Made by a program: the position numbers and the translations under genes
The notes under the pieces: generated by a model
The model's input: only the letters and a program-made list of their open reading frames with translations
The model's database searches: none
What the model was told of the DNA's origin: nothing
Assembly (NCBI GenBank): GCA_026400595.1
Contig: JAPLOT010000153.1
Coordinates: 1-6,246, forward strand
DNA from: Alphaproteobacteria bacterium
GTDB lineage: Bacteria; Pseudomonadota; Alphaproteobacteria; Rhizobiales; Aestuariivirgaceae
Length of the DNA: 6,246 nucleotides
Direction of reading: 5' to 3'
Part shown: positions 1 to 6,199 of the stretch, in pieces
Numbering within the stretch: the stretch's first letter is position 1
How the letters are laid out: each line of letters begins with the position of its first letter

Positions 1-351
1 CAGCCGTTCGCCTGGCAGGAAGGATGAGAACACGACAAGGAAAAGCGGCCATAGATAAGCGATCAGGCTGACCTCAACAGCCGGTGCCGCCCGGATGGCG
101 CTGAAATAGACGAAATGATAGCCGAAGAGCCCGGCGACCCCAAGAAGCCAGACCTGCCAGCTCTGGCGCAGGGCGGAGACGGCACCCTTGCGAAATGGCC
201 AGGTAGCAGCACCCATGAGACCGCCGATCAGGAAGGTCATCGCTGCCAGTTGAAACGGTGGCACCTTGCCACTTGCGGCGCTCAACAGCGCAAGCAGCGC
301 CCACATGAGCACGGCGGTAAAGCCAATGAGTGTTGCCGTCGACCGCCGCAT
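1..351 (-). CDS. EamA/DMT-family transporter, YddG-like (partial, C-terminus off the left edge)
   Basis: Inner-membrane transporter of the drug/metabolite (DMT) superfamily. Only the first 117 residues are visible and the frame is open at the left edge. Hydrophobic segments lie at about 7-26, 33-51, 67-86 and 93-111, as in the first EamA repeat. The stretch APAVEVSLIAYLWPLF (89-104) closely resembles, from memory, the 'AIEVGMVNYLWPSL' region of the E. coli aromatic amino acid exporter YddG, so this looks like the YddG branch. Substrate cannot be read from the sequence. The ATG at 351 is supported by AGAGG at 363-359 with a 7-base spacer. It overlaps the stop of the upstream DMT gene by one base (TGATG), so the two are probably cotranscribed and translationally coupled. 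GC is lower (about 55%) than in the right part of the window. Confidence 0.87.
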   Translation of the reverse strand, partial: MRRSTATLIGFTAVLMWALLALLSAASGKVPPFQLAAMTFLIGGLMGAATWPFRKGAVSALRQSWQVWLLGVAGLFGYHFVYFSAIRAAPAVEVSLIAYLWPLFLVVFSSFLPGERL

Positions 352-1265
352 CAAACTGCCTCTAGGGTGCGACCGCTGAGCCAGCGGTCACCGAAAATCG
401 ACAGCAGCACGGCACTGATGATAATGAAGCCGCCAATGAAAGCAGCATGGGCAGGAATTTCACCAACACCAAGCCAACTCCAGAACGGATTGAGCACAAC
501 ATCCATCATGACGAGGAGAGTTAGTGTCACCGCCGGCACTGATTTGGCACCCCTGGCATACCAGGCCAATGGAACAGAAAGCTGCACCGGCCCCATGAGG
601 GCGAGCAGCAGGACGTCATGTATGTTGACCTGGAAGCCTCCGCCGGAATGGCCGCCAAAAATATAACCCAGGACACCCGCCAGGAAAAAAGTTGCAAAGC
701 CGCCAACGCAGATGGCCGGCACCAAGTCAAAGGCACGATAACGCCGCAACATGATCGTCTGGAAGGAGAATGACAGCGGCACAAGAAGTGCCAGAAGAAT
801 TCCGACGACATTGCCGGCCGAGAAACCATCCCATGCAATGATCCCCACGCCGATGACGGCCGTGATGGCCGCCACCCATGACGCAAGCGAAGGTTTCTCT
901 TGTATGAGCCGGGGGCTGAGCAAGCCGGCGAATATCGGTGACAGCGCACCAATCACCGAGACAGTGGCAGTACCTGCCAGCGTCAGCGATGTCACGTAGA
1001 GTGTCGAGCCTGCAGAGAAGAATCCGGCGACAGTCAAAAGCGCTGGCAGCGGAATCGCGCGGAACTTGGCGATGGTCTGCCTGCCATAGACGGCAACCAG
1101 ATAGGCAAGCAGGAAGACCGACATCCAGAAACCGCGCCAGCAATTGATCTGCCAGCCATCGAGGCCAGGCATGAAGCGCACAAAGATGCCCGCCAGGCTC
1201 CAGCCAACGGTGGCGCCCAGCACGAGCAGAATTCCCGTTCCGTATCCCGGTGTGTCCGTCTGCAT
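351..1265 (-). CDS. EamA/DMT-family transporter (304 aa)
   Basis: Predicted 10-helix inner-membrane permease with two EamA repeats, about residues 11-144 and 152-290. This is the usual length for the family (about 290-310). Visible family features are the hydrophobic helix pattern, the 'SVIGALSPIFAGLL' helix at the end of repeat one (103-116) and the 'WLGVGEIPAHAAFIGG' helix turn near the end of repeat two (264-279), matching the LGE-x-P motif of DMT proteins. Substrate is unknown; exporters of amino acids or metabolites are common in the family. The frame stays open upstream to 1430, but that would run through the terminator at 1350-1377, so I choose the ATG at 1265. No well-spaced Shine-Dalgarno precedes it (a GGAG lies about 17 bases upstream), and a GTG at 1292 is an alternative. 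The 84 bases between terminator and start must hold its promoter if it is transcribed separately; I see no convincing -35/-10 pair. The following DMT gene overlaps its stop. Confidence 0.88.
   Translation of the reverse strand: MQTDTPGYGTGILLVLGATVGWSLAGIFVRFMPGLDGWQINCWRGFWMSVFLLAYLVAVYGRQTIAKFRAIPLPALLTVAGFFSAGSTLYVTSLTLAGTATVSVIGALSPIFAGLLSPRLIQEKPSLASWVAAITAVIGVGIIAWDGFSAGNVVGILLALLVPLSFSFQTIMLRRYRAFDLVPAICVGGFATFFLAGVLGYIFGGHSGGGFQVNIHDVLLLALMGPVQLSVPLAWYARGAKSVPAVTLTLLVMMDVVLNPFWSWLGVGEIPAHAAFIGGFIIISAVLLSIFGDRWLSGRTLEAV
371..389. repeat. Perfect 8-bp inverted repeat, 3-nt loop, just before the DMT stop
   Basis: GACCGCTG (371-378) and CAGCGGTC (382-389) are perfect inverted copies around AGC. 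The hairpin lies inside the last codons of the 304-aa DMT gene, upstream of the Shine-Dalgarno (363-359) of the next gene. No T-run follows on either strand, so it is not an intrinsic terminator. In mRNA it could stall or guide ribosomes at the coupled stop/start; this is inference, and it may simply be coding sequence. Confidence 0.4.
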
Positions 1266-1349
1266 GGACGTCGACTGATTCGCTCCGTTCACGATCAAGT
1301 CTTGCGCGCCGGAGAGCTGTTCCGCAACGCTCGGAAAGGCTCGTTGCAG

Positions 1350-1377
1350 AAAAAAGGCCGGGTTACTTACCCGGCCT
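1350..1377 (-). terminator. Rho-independent terminator after the dehydrogenase gene
   Basis: A perfect 8-bp GC-rich stem, AGGCCGGG (1355-1362) and CCCGGCCT (1370-1377), encloses a 7-base loop. On the minus strand it is followed directly by a run of T (plus-strand A at 1350-1355). It begins 21 bases after the stop codon of the dehydrogenase gene, the expected place. The T-run is on the minus-strand side only, so it acts on leftward transcription. It separates the dehydrogenase unit from the two DMT transporter genes. Confidence 0.93.
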
Positions 1378-1398
1378 GTTGTGTGATTACGCGTTCGG

Positions 1399-3915
1399 TC
1401 AGGCGCGAAGTGCCTTGTTCTCCGGATCATAGGGGCTCTCGGGGATCACTGTTGCCTTGAACAGCTTTCCGAGGATCTTGATCTCAAGCTCGGTTCCAAC
1501 CGCTGAATGCTCAGGTTTCACCATTCCCAGAGCAAGGGACTTGTTTACGCGGAAGCCATAGCCACCGTTGGTGGCGCGGCCGATGAGCTGGCCATTGCGG
1601 TAGATCGGTTCAGAGCCACGGGCATCCGAGTCGCCGTCACCAACACCATGTACTTCCATGGTGACGAAGTTCCAGCCGAGGCCGTTCTGCCTGGCCTCAA
1701 CCAACGCGTCACGGCCGATGAACTGGCCCTTGCTCGGATGAACGAAGCGGTCGAGGCCTGACTCATAGGCATTGTACTCGATCGACAATTCACGCGGCAC
1801 GAGGCGATAGCTCTTCTCGATCGACAACGACGACATGGCCTTGATGCCATAGGGACGAATGCCGAATTCCTTGCCGGCCTCCATGAGGAGATCGAACAGT
1901 GCAATCTGCTGCTCGATCGGGTGGTGGAACTCCCAGCCGAGTTCGCCCACGAAGTTCACGCGCAGCGCATGCGCCGTGGTCGTCCCCACGCTGATCTCCT
2001 TGCCCGAGAGCCAGGGGAAGGCCTCGTTGGAGAGGTCGGCGTCGGTCAGCTTCTGCAGGACCTTGCGGCTGTTGGGGCCGGCGAGGACGAGTACGCCGAA
2101 CCGGGTCGTGATGGCATTGAGGCGCACCGAGCCATCGGTGGGCGCCAGCTTGCGCAGCACGTCGTGGTCATGGCGCTCATAGGCGCCGGCGGAGACGAGA
2201 TAGAAGCGGCCGGGCGCCCATTCATAGACGGTGAACTCGGCGCGCACCCCGCCGCGCGGCGTGAGCAGGTGGCAGAGCGCCACGCGGCCCATCTTCTTCG
2301 GGATGCGGTTGGCCAGGATCGAGTCGAGCCACTCGCGCGCGCCAGGTCCCGAAACCTCCATCTTGGCGAAGGCCGACATGTCCTGCAGCGCCACGTTGTT
2401 CATCACGTTGCGGCATTCCTCGCCCACGAACTTGAAATAGTTGGAGCGGCGGAAGGACCACTTCTCGACGATGCGGCCATCCTCCGTAGGCGGAGCATAA
2501 TTGTGATTGGTGAGCACGTCGGGGCTGGCCAGCTCGTCCTTGGTCAGCGCATAGTCCTTCGGTGCGAACCAGCCGGGACGCTCCCAGCCGTAGACCGAGC
2601 CGAAGACGGCGCCCAGGTCCTTCATGCGGTCATAGCAGGGCGTGCGCTTCAGCGGACGCGCGGCAGAGCGCTCTTCGTCCGGATAATGCGGGGTGAAGAC
2701 ATTGGCATAGGCCTCCTCGTTCTTCACCTTCAGATAGCCGCGCGTGGCATAGGGGCCGAAGCGGCGGGGGTCCACGCCCATCATGTCGATGGAGGGCTCG
2801 CCCTCGACGATCCATTCCGCCAGCTGCCAGCCGGCGCCGCCCGCCGCGGTGACGCCGAAGCTGTGGCCCTCGTTGAGCCAGAAGTTCCGGCGATCCCAGG
2901 CCGGGCCGATGATCGGCGATCCATCGGGCGTATAGGCGATGGCACCGTTGTAGACCTTCTTGATGCCGACCTCGCCGAAGGCGGGCACGCGGGCGATCGC
3001 GGTCTCGATGTGCGGCGCAAGCCGATCGAGGTCTTCCTGGAAGAGCTCGTATTCGCTCTGGTCGGAGGGCCCGTCCATGTAGCAGCAGGGCGCGCCATGC
3101 TCGTAGGGTCCGAGCAGCAGTCCGCCGTTCTCCTCGCGCATGTACCAGGAGGAATCGGCCTCGCGCAGCACGCCCATTTCGGGCAGGCCCTTGGCCTGGC
3201 GCTCCCTGATGAGCGGATGCGGCTCGGTTACGATGTACTGGTGCTCGACCGGAATCACCGGGATGTCGAGGCCCACCATGGCGCCGGTCTTGCGCGCGAA
3301 GTTGCCGGAAGCCGAGACGACGTGCTCGCAGGTGATGTCGCCCTTGTCGGTCTTCACCAGCCACTCGCCATTGGGCTTCTGCTCGATCGCGGTGACGGTG
3401 GTGTTGCGGTAGATCTCGGCGCCGCGGCTGCGCGCACCCTTGGCCATGGCCTGGGTCAGGTCCGCAGGCTGGATGTAACCGTCGTCGGGATGCTGGATGG
3501 CCCCGACCAGCCCGTCGGTCTCGCAGAGCGGCCAGATCTCCTTCACCTGGGCGGGCGTCAGCACATTGACCTTGACCCCGATGGTCTCGGCCACGCCGGC
3601 GTAATACATGAACTCGTCCCAGCGGTCCCTGGTGCGGGCGAGGCGGATGTTGGACACCTTGCTGAACCCCACCTGCTGGCCGGTCTCGGCCTCGAGCTCG
3701 CCATAGAGCTTCACCGAATACTTGTGGATCTGGCCCACCGAATAGGAGAGGTTGAACAGCGGCAGCAGCCCCGCGGCATGCCAGGTGGAGCCGGAGGTCA
3801 GCTCCTTGCGCTCGATCAGCACGACGTCGCTCCAGCCCTTCTTGGCCAGATGATAGAGGGTGCCAACGCCGACCACGCCTCCGCCGATCACCACCACCCG
3901 CGCCTGTGTCTTCAT
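1399..3915 (-). CDS. Dimethylglycine/sarcosine dehydrogenase-family FAD oxidoreductase with GcvT domain (838 aa)
   Basis: Two-part flavoenzyme expected to oxidise an N-methyl group (dimethylglycine, sarcosine or a similar N-methylated amine) and pass the one-carbon unit to tetrahydrofolate. The N-terminal FAD (DAO-type) domain, about 5-370, shows the dinucleotide motif GGGVVG (11-16), the ribose-binding acidic Glu35, and STWHAAGL (43-50), whose His46 matches the residue carrying covalent FAD in dimethylglycine dehydrogenase. YTPDGSPIIGP (328-338) and the GGAG helix (359-362) close the flavin site. A linker domain (about 372-430) leads to ERPGWF (445-450) and the GcvT-like domain (about 485-715), then a GcvT C-terminal barrel (about 745-830). 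AGPNSRKVLQKLT (612-624), GELGWE (657-662) and YESGLDRFV (717-725) match the family closely; length is also typical (about 800-860). The frame extends upstream to 3954, but the ATG at 3915 has GGAGGG at 3928-3923 with a 7-base spacer and starts right before the FAD strand. No signal peptide, so probably cytoplasmic. No ETF, betaine or sarcosine-oxidase genes adjoin it, so the exact substrate is open. GC drops in its last ~500 bases (see findings). Confidence 0.92.
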   Translation of the reverse strand: MKTQARVVVIGGGVVGVGTLYHLAKKGWSDVVLIERKELTSGSTWHAAGLLPLFNLSYSVGQIHKYSVKLYGELEAETGQQVGFSKVSNIRLARTRDRWDEFMYYAGVAETIGVKVNVLTPAQVKEIWPLCETDGLVGAIQHPDDGYIQPADLTQAMAKGARSRGAEIYRNTTVTAIEQKPNGEWLVKTDKGDITCEHVVSASGNFARKTGAMVGLDIPVIPVEHQYIVTEPHPLIRERQAKGLPEMGVLREADSSWYMREENGGLLLGPYEHGAPCCYMDGPSDQSEYELFQEDLDRLAPHIETAIARVPAFGEVGIKKVYNGAIAYTPDGSPIIGPAWDRRNFWLNEGHSFGVTAAGGAGWQLAEWIVEGEPSIDMMGVDPRRFGPYATRGYLKVKNEEAYANVFTPHYPDEERSAARPLKRTPCYDRMKDLGAVFGSVYGWERPGWFAPKDYALTKDELASPDVLTNHNYAPPTEDGRIVEKWSFRRSNYFKFVGEECRNVMNNVALQDMSAFAKMEVSGPGAREWLDSILANRIPKKMGRVALCHLLTPRGGVRAEFTVYEWAPGRFYLVSAGAYERHDHDVLRKLAPTDGSVRLNAITTRFGVLVLAGPNSRKVLQKLTDADLSNEAFPWLSGKEISVGTTTAHALRVNFVGELGWEFHHPIEQQIALFDLLMEAGKEFGIRPYGIKAMSSLSIEKSYRLVPRELSIEYNAYESGLDRFVHPSKGQFIGRDALVEARQNGLGWNFVTMEVHGVGDGDSDARGSEPIYRNGQLIGRATNGGYGFRVNKSLALGMVKPEHSAVGTELEIKILGKLFKATVIPESPYDPENKALRA

Positions 3916-4016
3916 GGGAGAACCCTCCGAACCGGAACTTCGACTGGAGGGCACAATAGTGAGGGGAATTCAACAGGCGTGAGGCGGAACGACCGGGACA
4001 GGGCGGATTACGACAC
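3916..4016 (-). other. Intergenic gap between the DUF924 gene and the dehydrogenase gene
   Basis: This 101-base spacer is the only sizeable non-coding gap in the right two thirds. No stem with a T-run is visible after the DUF924 stop, so read-through from the mob operon is possible. TTGAAT (3973-3968) and TATTGT (3958-3953) on the minus strand resemble -35 and -10 boxes, but with 9 bases between them they are too close to be a standard pair. Whether the dehydrogenase has its own promoter here is undecided. Confidence 0.4.
3923..3928 (-). promoter_or_regulatory. Shine-Dalgarno GGAGGG of the dehydrogenase gene
   Basis: GGAGGG on the minus strand stands 7 bases before the ATG at 3915 and decides that start over the upstream in-frame codon at 3954. 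The GGAG can also pair with CTCC just before the ATG (4-bp stem, 4-base loop), a weak hairpin that might partly mask the site. Confidence 0.75.
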
Positions 4017-4553
4017 TCATCCGGCGAATCCGCCGGCCTTCAGGAAGGCAATCTCGGCCGGCGTAGAGGTCCGCCCCAGAACCGCATTGCGGTGCGGGAA
4101 GCGCCCGAAGCGGGCGATGATGTCGAGATGGACCTGGGCCCAATGGGCCATCTCCGACAGGCCCATGGTGCGGAACAGGGCCACGCAGCGCTGCTGGGCG
4201 TCGAGATCCTCGGCATGCTCGAAAGGCATCAGCAGCCAGATGGCCCGGGGCGCCACCAGCTTCTGATGGTAGCCTCTCCCGATCCAGGTCCTGGCCAGCG
4301 CAAGGGCCTTGGCATCGGCTGCAAAGGCCAGCGGACTGCCGCGGTGGATGTTGCGCGACACCTGGTCGAGCAGGATGACGAGGCCCAGCGCGCCTTCCGG
4401 TGTTTCGCCCCAGTGATCGAAGGCCCCGGCACGCGCCTGGGCGAGGGCCGCGCCGAAGCGCACCGCCAAGGCGCCATCGAAGGCGCCATCCCTGGTGAAC
4501 CAGCGCGATGGGCCGGCCGCCTCCCAGAAGCTCACAATCGTCTCCGGCGTCAT
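4017..4553 (-). CDS. DUF924-family protein (178 aa)
   Basis: A full-length member of the DUF924 family, all-helical proteins with a TPR-like fold and no established biochemical role that I know of. The diagnostic motifs are all visible in order: the N-terminal FWEAAGPSRWF (9-19), LLDQVSRNIHRG (61-72), MPFEHAED (109-116), RFGRFPHRN (148-156) and LGRTST (159-164). Length is usual for the family (about 180-200). No signal peptide or membrane segment, so probably cytosolic. The ATG at 4553 has GGAG at 4562-4559 with a 5-base spacer and overlaps the mobB stop by ATGA, so it is the last gene of the molybdenum-cofactor operon. A functional link to that pathway is inferred from this coupling only. 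Conserved His/Arg/Asp residues in the motifs may mark an active or binding site, but I do not assign a function. Confidence 0.93.
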   Translation of the reverse strand: MTPETIVSFWEAAGPSRWFTRDGAFDGALAVRFGAALAQARAGAFDHWGETPEGALGLVILLDQVSRNIHRGSPLAFAADAKALALARTWIGRGYHQKLVAPRAIWLLMPFEHAEDLDAQQRCVALFRTMGLSEMAHWAQVHLDIIARFGRFPHRNAVLGRTSTPAEIAFLKAGGFAG

Positions 4554-5050
4554 GCGAGCTCCATGTGGCGCTCGATGAAGGTTGCCAGCGCGGTGACATC
4601 GTCGCGGCTGAAGACCGGCACCGGCGCATCGGCGACCTCGCCGTTGGCGGCAATGGCAACCACTGTCGGATCGTCGCCCGCAAGCCTCGGATGGTCGAGG
4701 TCCAGATTGCGCACCTCGATCTTTTCGTGGCTGTCGCGCTTGTAGCCCTCGACGATCACCAGGTCGCAGGGGGCGAGCTTCGCCAGGATGTCCGTCAGCG
4801 GCGGTTCCGCTTCATCGCGCAGTTCATGGATGATGGCCCAGCGGTGGCGCGACACAACCGCCACTTCGGACGCGCCCGCCTTGCGGTGGCGGAACGAGTC
4901 GCGGCCTTCATGGTCGATGTCGAAGGAATGATGCGCATGCTTCACGGTGGACACGAGGTGGCCACGCGCCGTGAGCTCTCGCACCAGCTTCTCCACCAGC
5001 GTGGTCTTGCCCGCATTCTTGAACCCGGCCACGCCGATGATTCTGGTCAT
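4550..5050 (-). CDS. mobB: Molybdopterin-guanine dinucleotide biosynthesis protein MobB (166 aa)
   Basis: GTP-binding accessory protein of molybdenum-cofactor guanylylation. In E. coli MobB binds GTP and MobA and improves activation of molybdoenzymes but is not strictly required. The Walker A loop GFKNAGKT is at 9-16. The family block KHAHHSFDIDHEGRDS (37-52), followed by RKAGA (56-60), and the Walker B-like DLVIVEGYK (96-104) are all intact. Length is standard. The frame is open upstream to 5140, but homology begins at MTRIIGVAGF, so the ATG at 5050 is chosen; AGGG lies at 5062-5059 with an 8-base spacer. It overlaps the end of mobA by ATGA (5047-5050) and the start of the DUF924 gene by ATGA (4550-4553), so it should be translated together with both. 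Cytoplasmic. Confidence 0.96.
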   Translation of the reverse strand: MTRIIGVAGFKNAGKTTLVEKLVRELTARGHLVSTVKHAHHSFDIDHEGRDSFRHRKAGASEVAVVSRHRWAIIHELRDEAEPPLTDILAKLAPCDLVIVEGYKRDSHEKIEVRNLDLDHPRLAGDDPTVVAIAANGEVADAPVPVFSRDDVTALATFIERHMELA

Positions 5051-5640
5051 GCCGGAAACCCTGCCGCGATCCGGCGGGCCTCCGCAAGGTCTTCCGGCGT
5101 ATTGACGTTGAAGAAGGGATCGTGCGGCTCGACCGGCCACGCAACCGCCACCGCCTGGCAGCGCCGCGCCAAATCCTTGACGCGCACCAGACCCTCCTGC
5201 GCAATCGCCCGGTCAAGCTCGGGGCATAGCCCGACGGACCACAGTCCGGTCAGGAAATGGTCCTGACCGCCGGACCGCGCGATGGCTGCGCGCGGGCTGC
5301 CTTCGGCAAGTCGCCGTACCAGATCACGCGGGATGAAGGGCGCATCGGAGGGCACCGTGAGCACCGCATCGAAATGTCCCGCCGCTGCAAACCTCAGGCA
5401 GGCCTGCAGCCCTGACAGCGGCGTTGCGATGCCGCAACTCAGGTCGGGAACGACGGAAAGTCCAAACCCATCGAAGCGTGCCGGATCGCCATTGGCGTTG
5501 ATGAAGAGCGCGTCCGTCTGCGCCGCGATCCGGGCGATCACATGCGCCAGCAGGGGTTGGCCGCCCAGCATCGCAAAGGCCTTTTCCTGACCCATGCGCG
5601 ATGACCGCCCGCCCGCGATGACGGCACCGGCAATCCTCAT
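5047..5640 (-). CDS. mobA: Molybdenum cofactor guanylyltransferase MobA (197 aa)
   Basis: Transfers GMP from GTP to Mo-molybdopterin, giving the MGD cofactor used by DMSO-reductase-family enzymes such as nitrate reductases and formate dehydrogenases. Visible motifs: nucleotide-binding IAGGRSSRMGQEK (8-20; many homologues have Asp where Glu19 stands), LGGQPLLAHV (25-34), metal-binding VPSDAPF (96-102, Asp99) and DPFFNVNTPEDL (174-185) with Asn178 and Asn180, which correspond to the functionally important Asn180/Asn182 of E. coli MobA. Length matches the family (about 190-210). The ATG at 5640 is set by homology; no Shine-Dalgarno precedes it. Its ATG overlaps the original stop of the MOSC gene (ATGA), so translation was probably coupled to that gene. 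Because the MOSC gene is frameshifted, the MOSC start now reads in frame straight through this ATG, so a 370-residue MOSC-MobA fusion is also possible. A MocA-type cytidylyltransferase is less likely because of the short MobA length and motif style. Confidence 0.93.
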   Translation of the reverse strand: MRIAGAVIAGGRSSRMGQEKAFAMLGGQPLLAHVIARIAAQTDALFINANGDPARFDGFGLSVVPDLSCGIATPLSGLQACLRFAAAGHFDAVLTVPSDAPFIPRDLVRRLAEGSPRAAIARSGGQDHFLTGLWSVGLCPELDRAIAQEGLVRVKDLARRCQAVAVAWPVEPHDPFFNVNTPEDLAEARRIAAGFPA

Positions 5641-6159
5641 GCGTGGGCATAGAGCCGCTGCGGCGGCAGCCAGACCGTGATGGCATCCCCGACCCGAATC
5701 TCGCCCTCGGCCTCGACCCAGCCCACCACCCCGCGCTTGTGCCTGGCCGCCTTGACGAAGCCCATTGCCTGCTCGGGATGCTGCTTCTCGATGATGGCGG
5801 CCGGATAGCGGCAGGGCAGGTTCTCGATGTCGACGACGATCATGGCGCCGCTCGGGAACTGCAGCCGCGTCGACGGCGGCAGGAGTGTCAGATCGGGCTT
5901 GGGCGATCTCGGCCAGCTCCTCCGTCGAGAGAATTGACACCTGGCGCGCATTCCTCACCGTGGTTCCGCGCTTGTACTGCTTCACCATGCGGCTGTCGGA
6001 TTTCCGGATGAGTCCGCCGTGACAGTCGCCCTCGATGCCGGAGAAACGCAGGATCAACGCCTCGCACTCGGCCTTTTCCAGGCCGGACTTTCGATCGGGG
6101 TTGGCCAGAAGCCGTGCGGCCCGGCCGGTGAAGGGTGCTTTGGACATAAGCTCGGACAA
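5637..6159 (-). pseudogene. MOSC-domain protein gene, frameshifted with probable internal deletion
   Basis: MOSC proteins are related to the C-terminal part of molybdenum-cofactor sulfurase and are thought to handle sulfur or Moco. The N-terminal part (residues 1-86, 6159-5902) includes GIEGDCHGGL (41-50) and QYKRGTTVRNARQVSILS (61-78) and ends at ELAEIA. The C-terminal part continues one frame away (5903-5637): KPDLTLLPPSTRLQFPSG, VVDIENLPC with the conserved MOSC cysteine, RRGV-like KRGVVGWVE, to a stop overlapping the mobA ATG. Family members, as I recall them, carry roughly 20-25 residues (a GLP..LDP..LGANL..GIP type segment) between these parts that are absent here, so this looks like a small deletion of length 3n+2, not a one-base error. 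The N-terminal product lacks the conserved cysteine and should be inactive. The TTG start at 6159 has GGGAG at 6172-6168 (8-base spacer); an ATG at 6147 is the alternative. An assembly fault remains possible. Confidence 0.85.
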
Positions 6160-6167
6160 TGGTGTAA

Positions 6168-6172
6168 CTCCC
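6168..6172 (-). promoter_or_regulatory. Shine-Dalgarno GGGAG of the MOSC gene
   Basis: GGGAG on the minus strand lies 8 bases before TTG at 6159, and 20 bases before the alternative ATG at 6147, where spacing would be too long. It therefore favours a TTG start. This is the only good ribosome site at the head of the MOSC-mobA stretch, so it probably also feeds mobA translation. Confidence 0.55.
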
Positions 6173-6199
6173 GGACGAGGGGATCATGTTAGCCAGACC

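Noticed and set aside
1266..1430. N-terminal extension of the 304-aa DMT protein up to 1430
   Set aside because: It would run through the terminator hairpin and overlap the dehydrogenase end; the extra residues are polar and unlike any DMT N-terminus.
2630..3973. 447-codon minus-strand frame overlapping the dehydrogenase gene in another frame
   Set aside because: It is an Arg/Gly/Pro-rich out-of-frame translation of the same DNA; the dehydrogenase frame carries all the conserved motifs.
3953..3973. TTGAAT/TATTGT as a sigma-70 promoter for the dehydrogenase gene
   Set aside because: The spacing between the boxes is only 9 bases, far from the usual 16-18, so I noted it but did not call a promoter.
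1921..4266. 781-codon plus-strand open frame opposite the dehydrogenase gene
   Set aside because: Long antisense frames are common over high-GC genes. The translation is compositionally odd (rich in Gly, Ala, Arg, His, Leu), matches no family I know, and lies opposite a clearly recognisable protein.
3970..4683. 237-codon minus-strand frame across the DUF924 gene and the end of mobB
   Set aside because: It is a shadow frame with no recognisable motifs, overlapping two well-supported genes in another frame.
5051..5140. 30-residue N-terminal extension of MobB
   Set aside because: MobB homology begins exactly at MTRIIGVAGF (5050), which has its own ribosome site; the extension is out-of-frame mobA sequence.
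5890..5910. Programmed ribosomal frameshift in the MOSC gene
   Set aside because: No recognised slippery sequence with a downstream structure is seen, and residues normally present at the join are missing, so a shift alone would not restore a normal protein.
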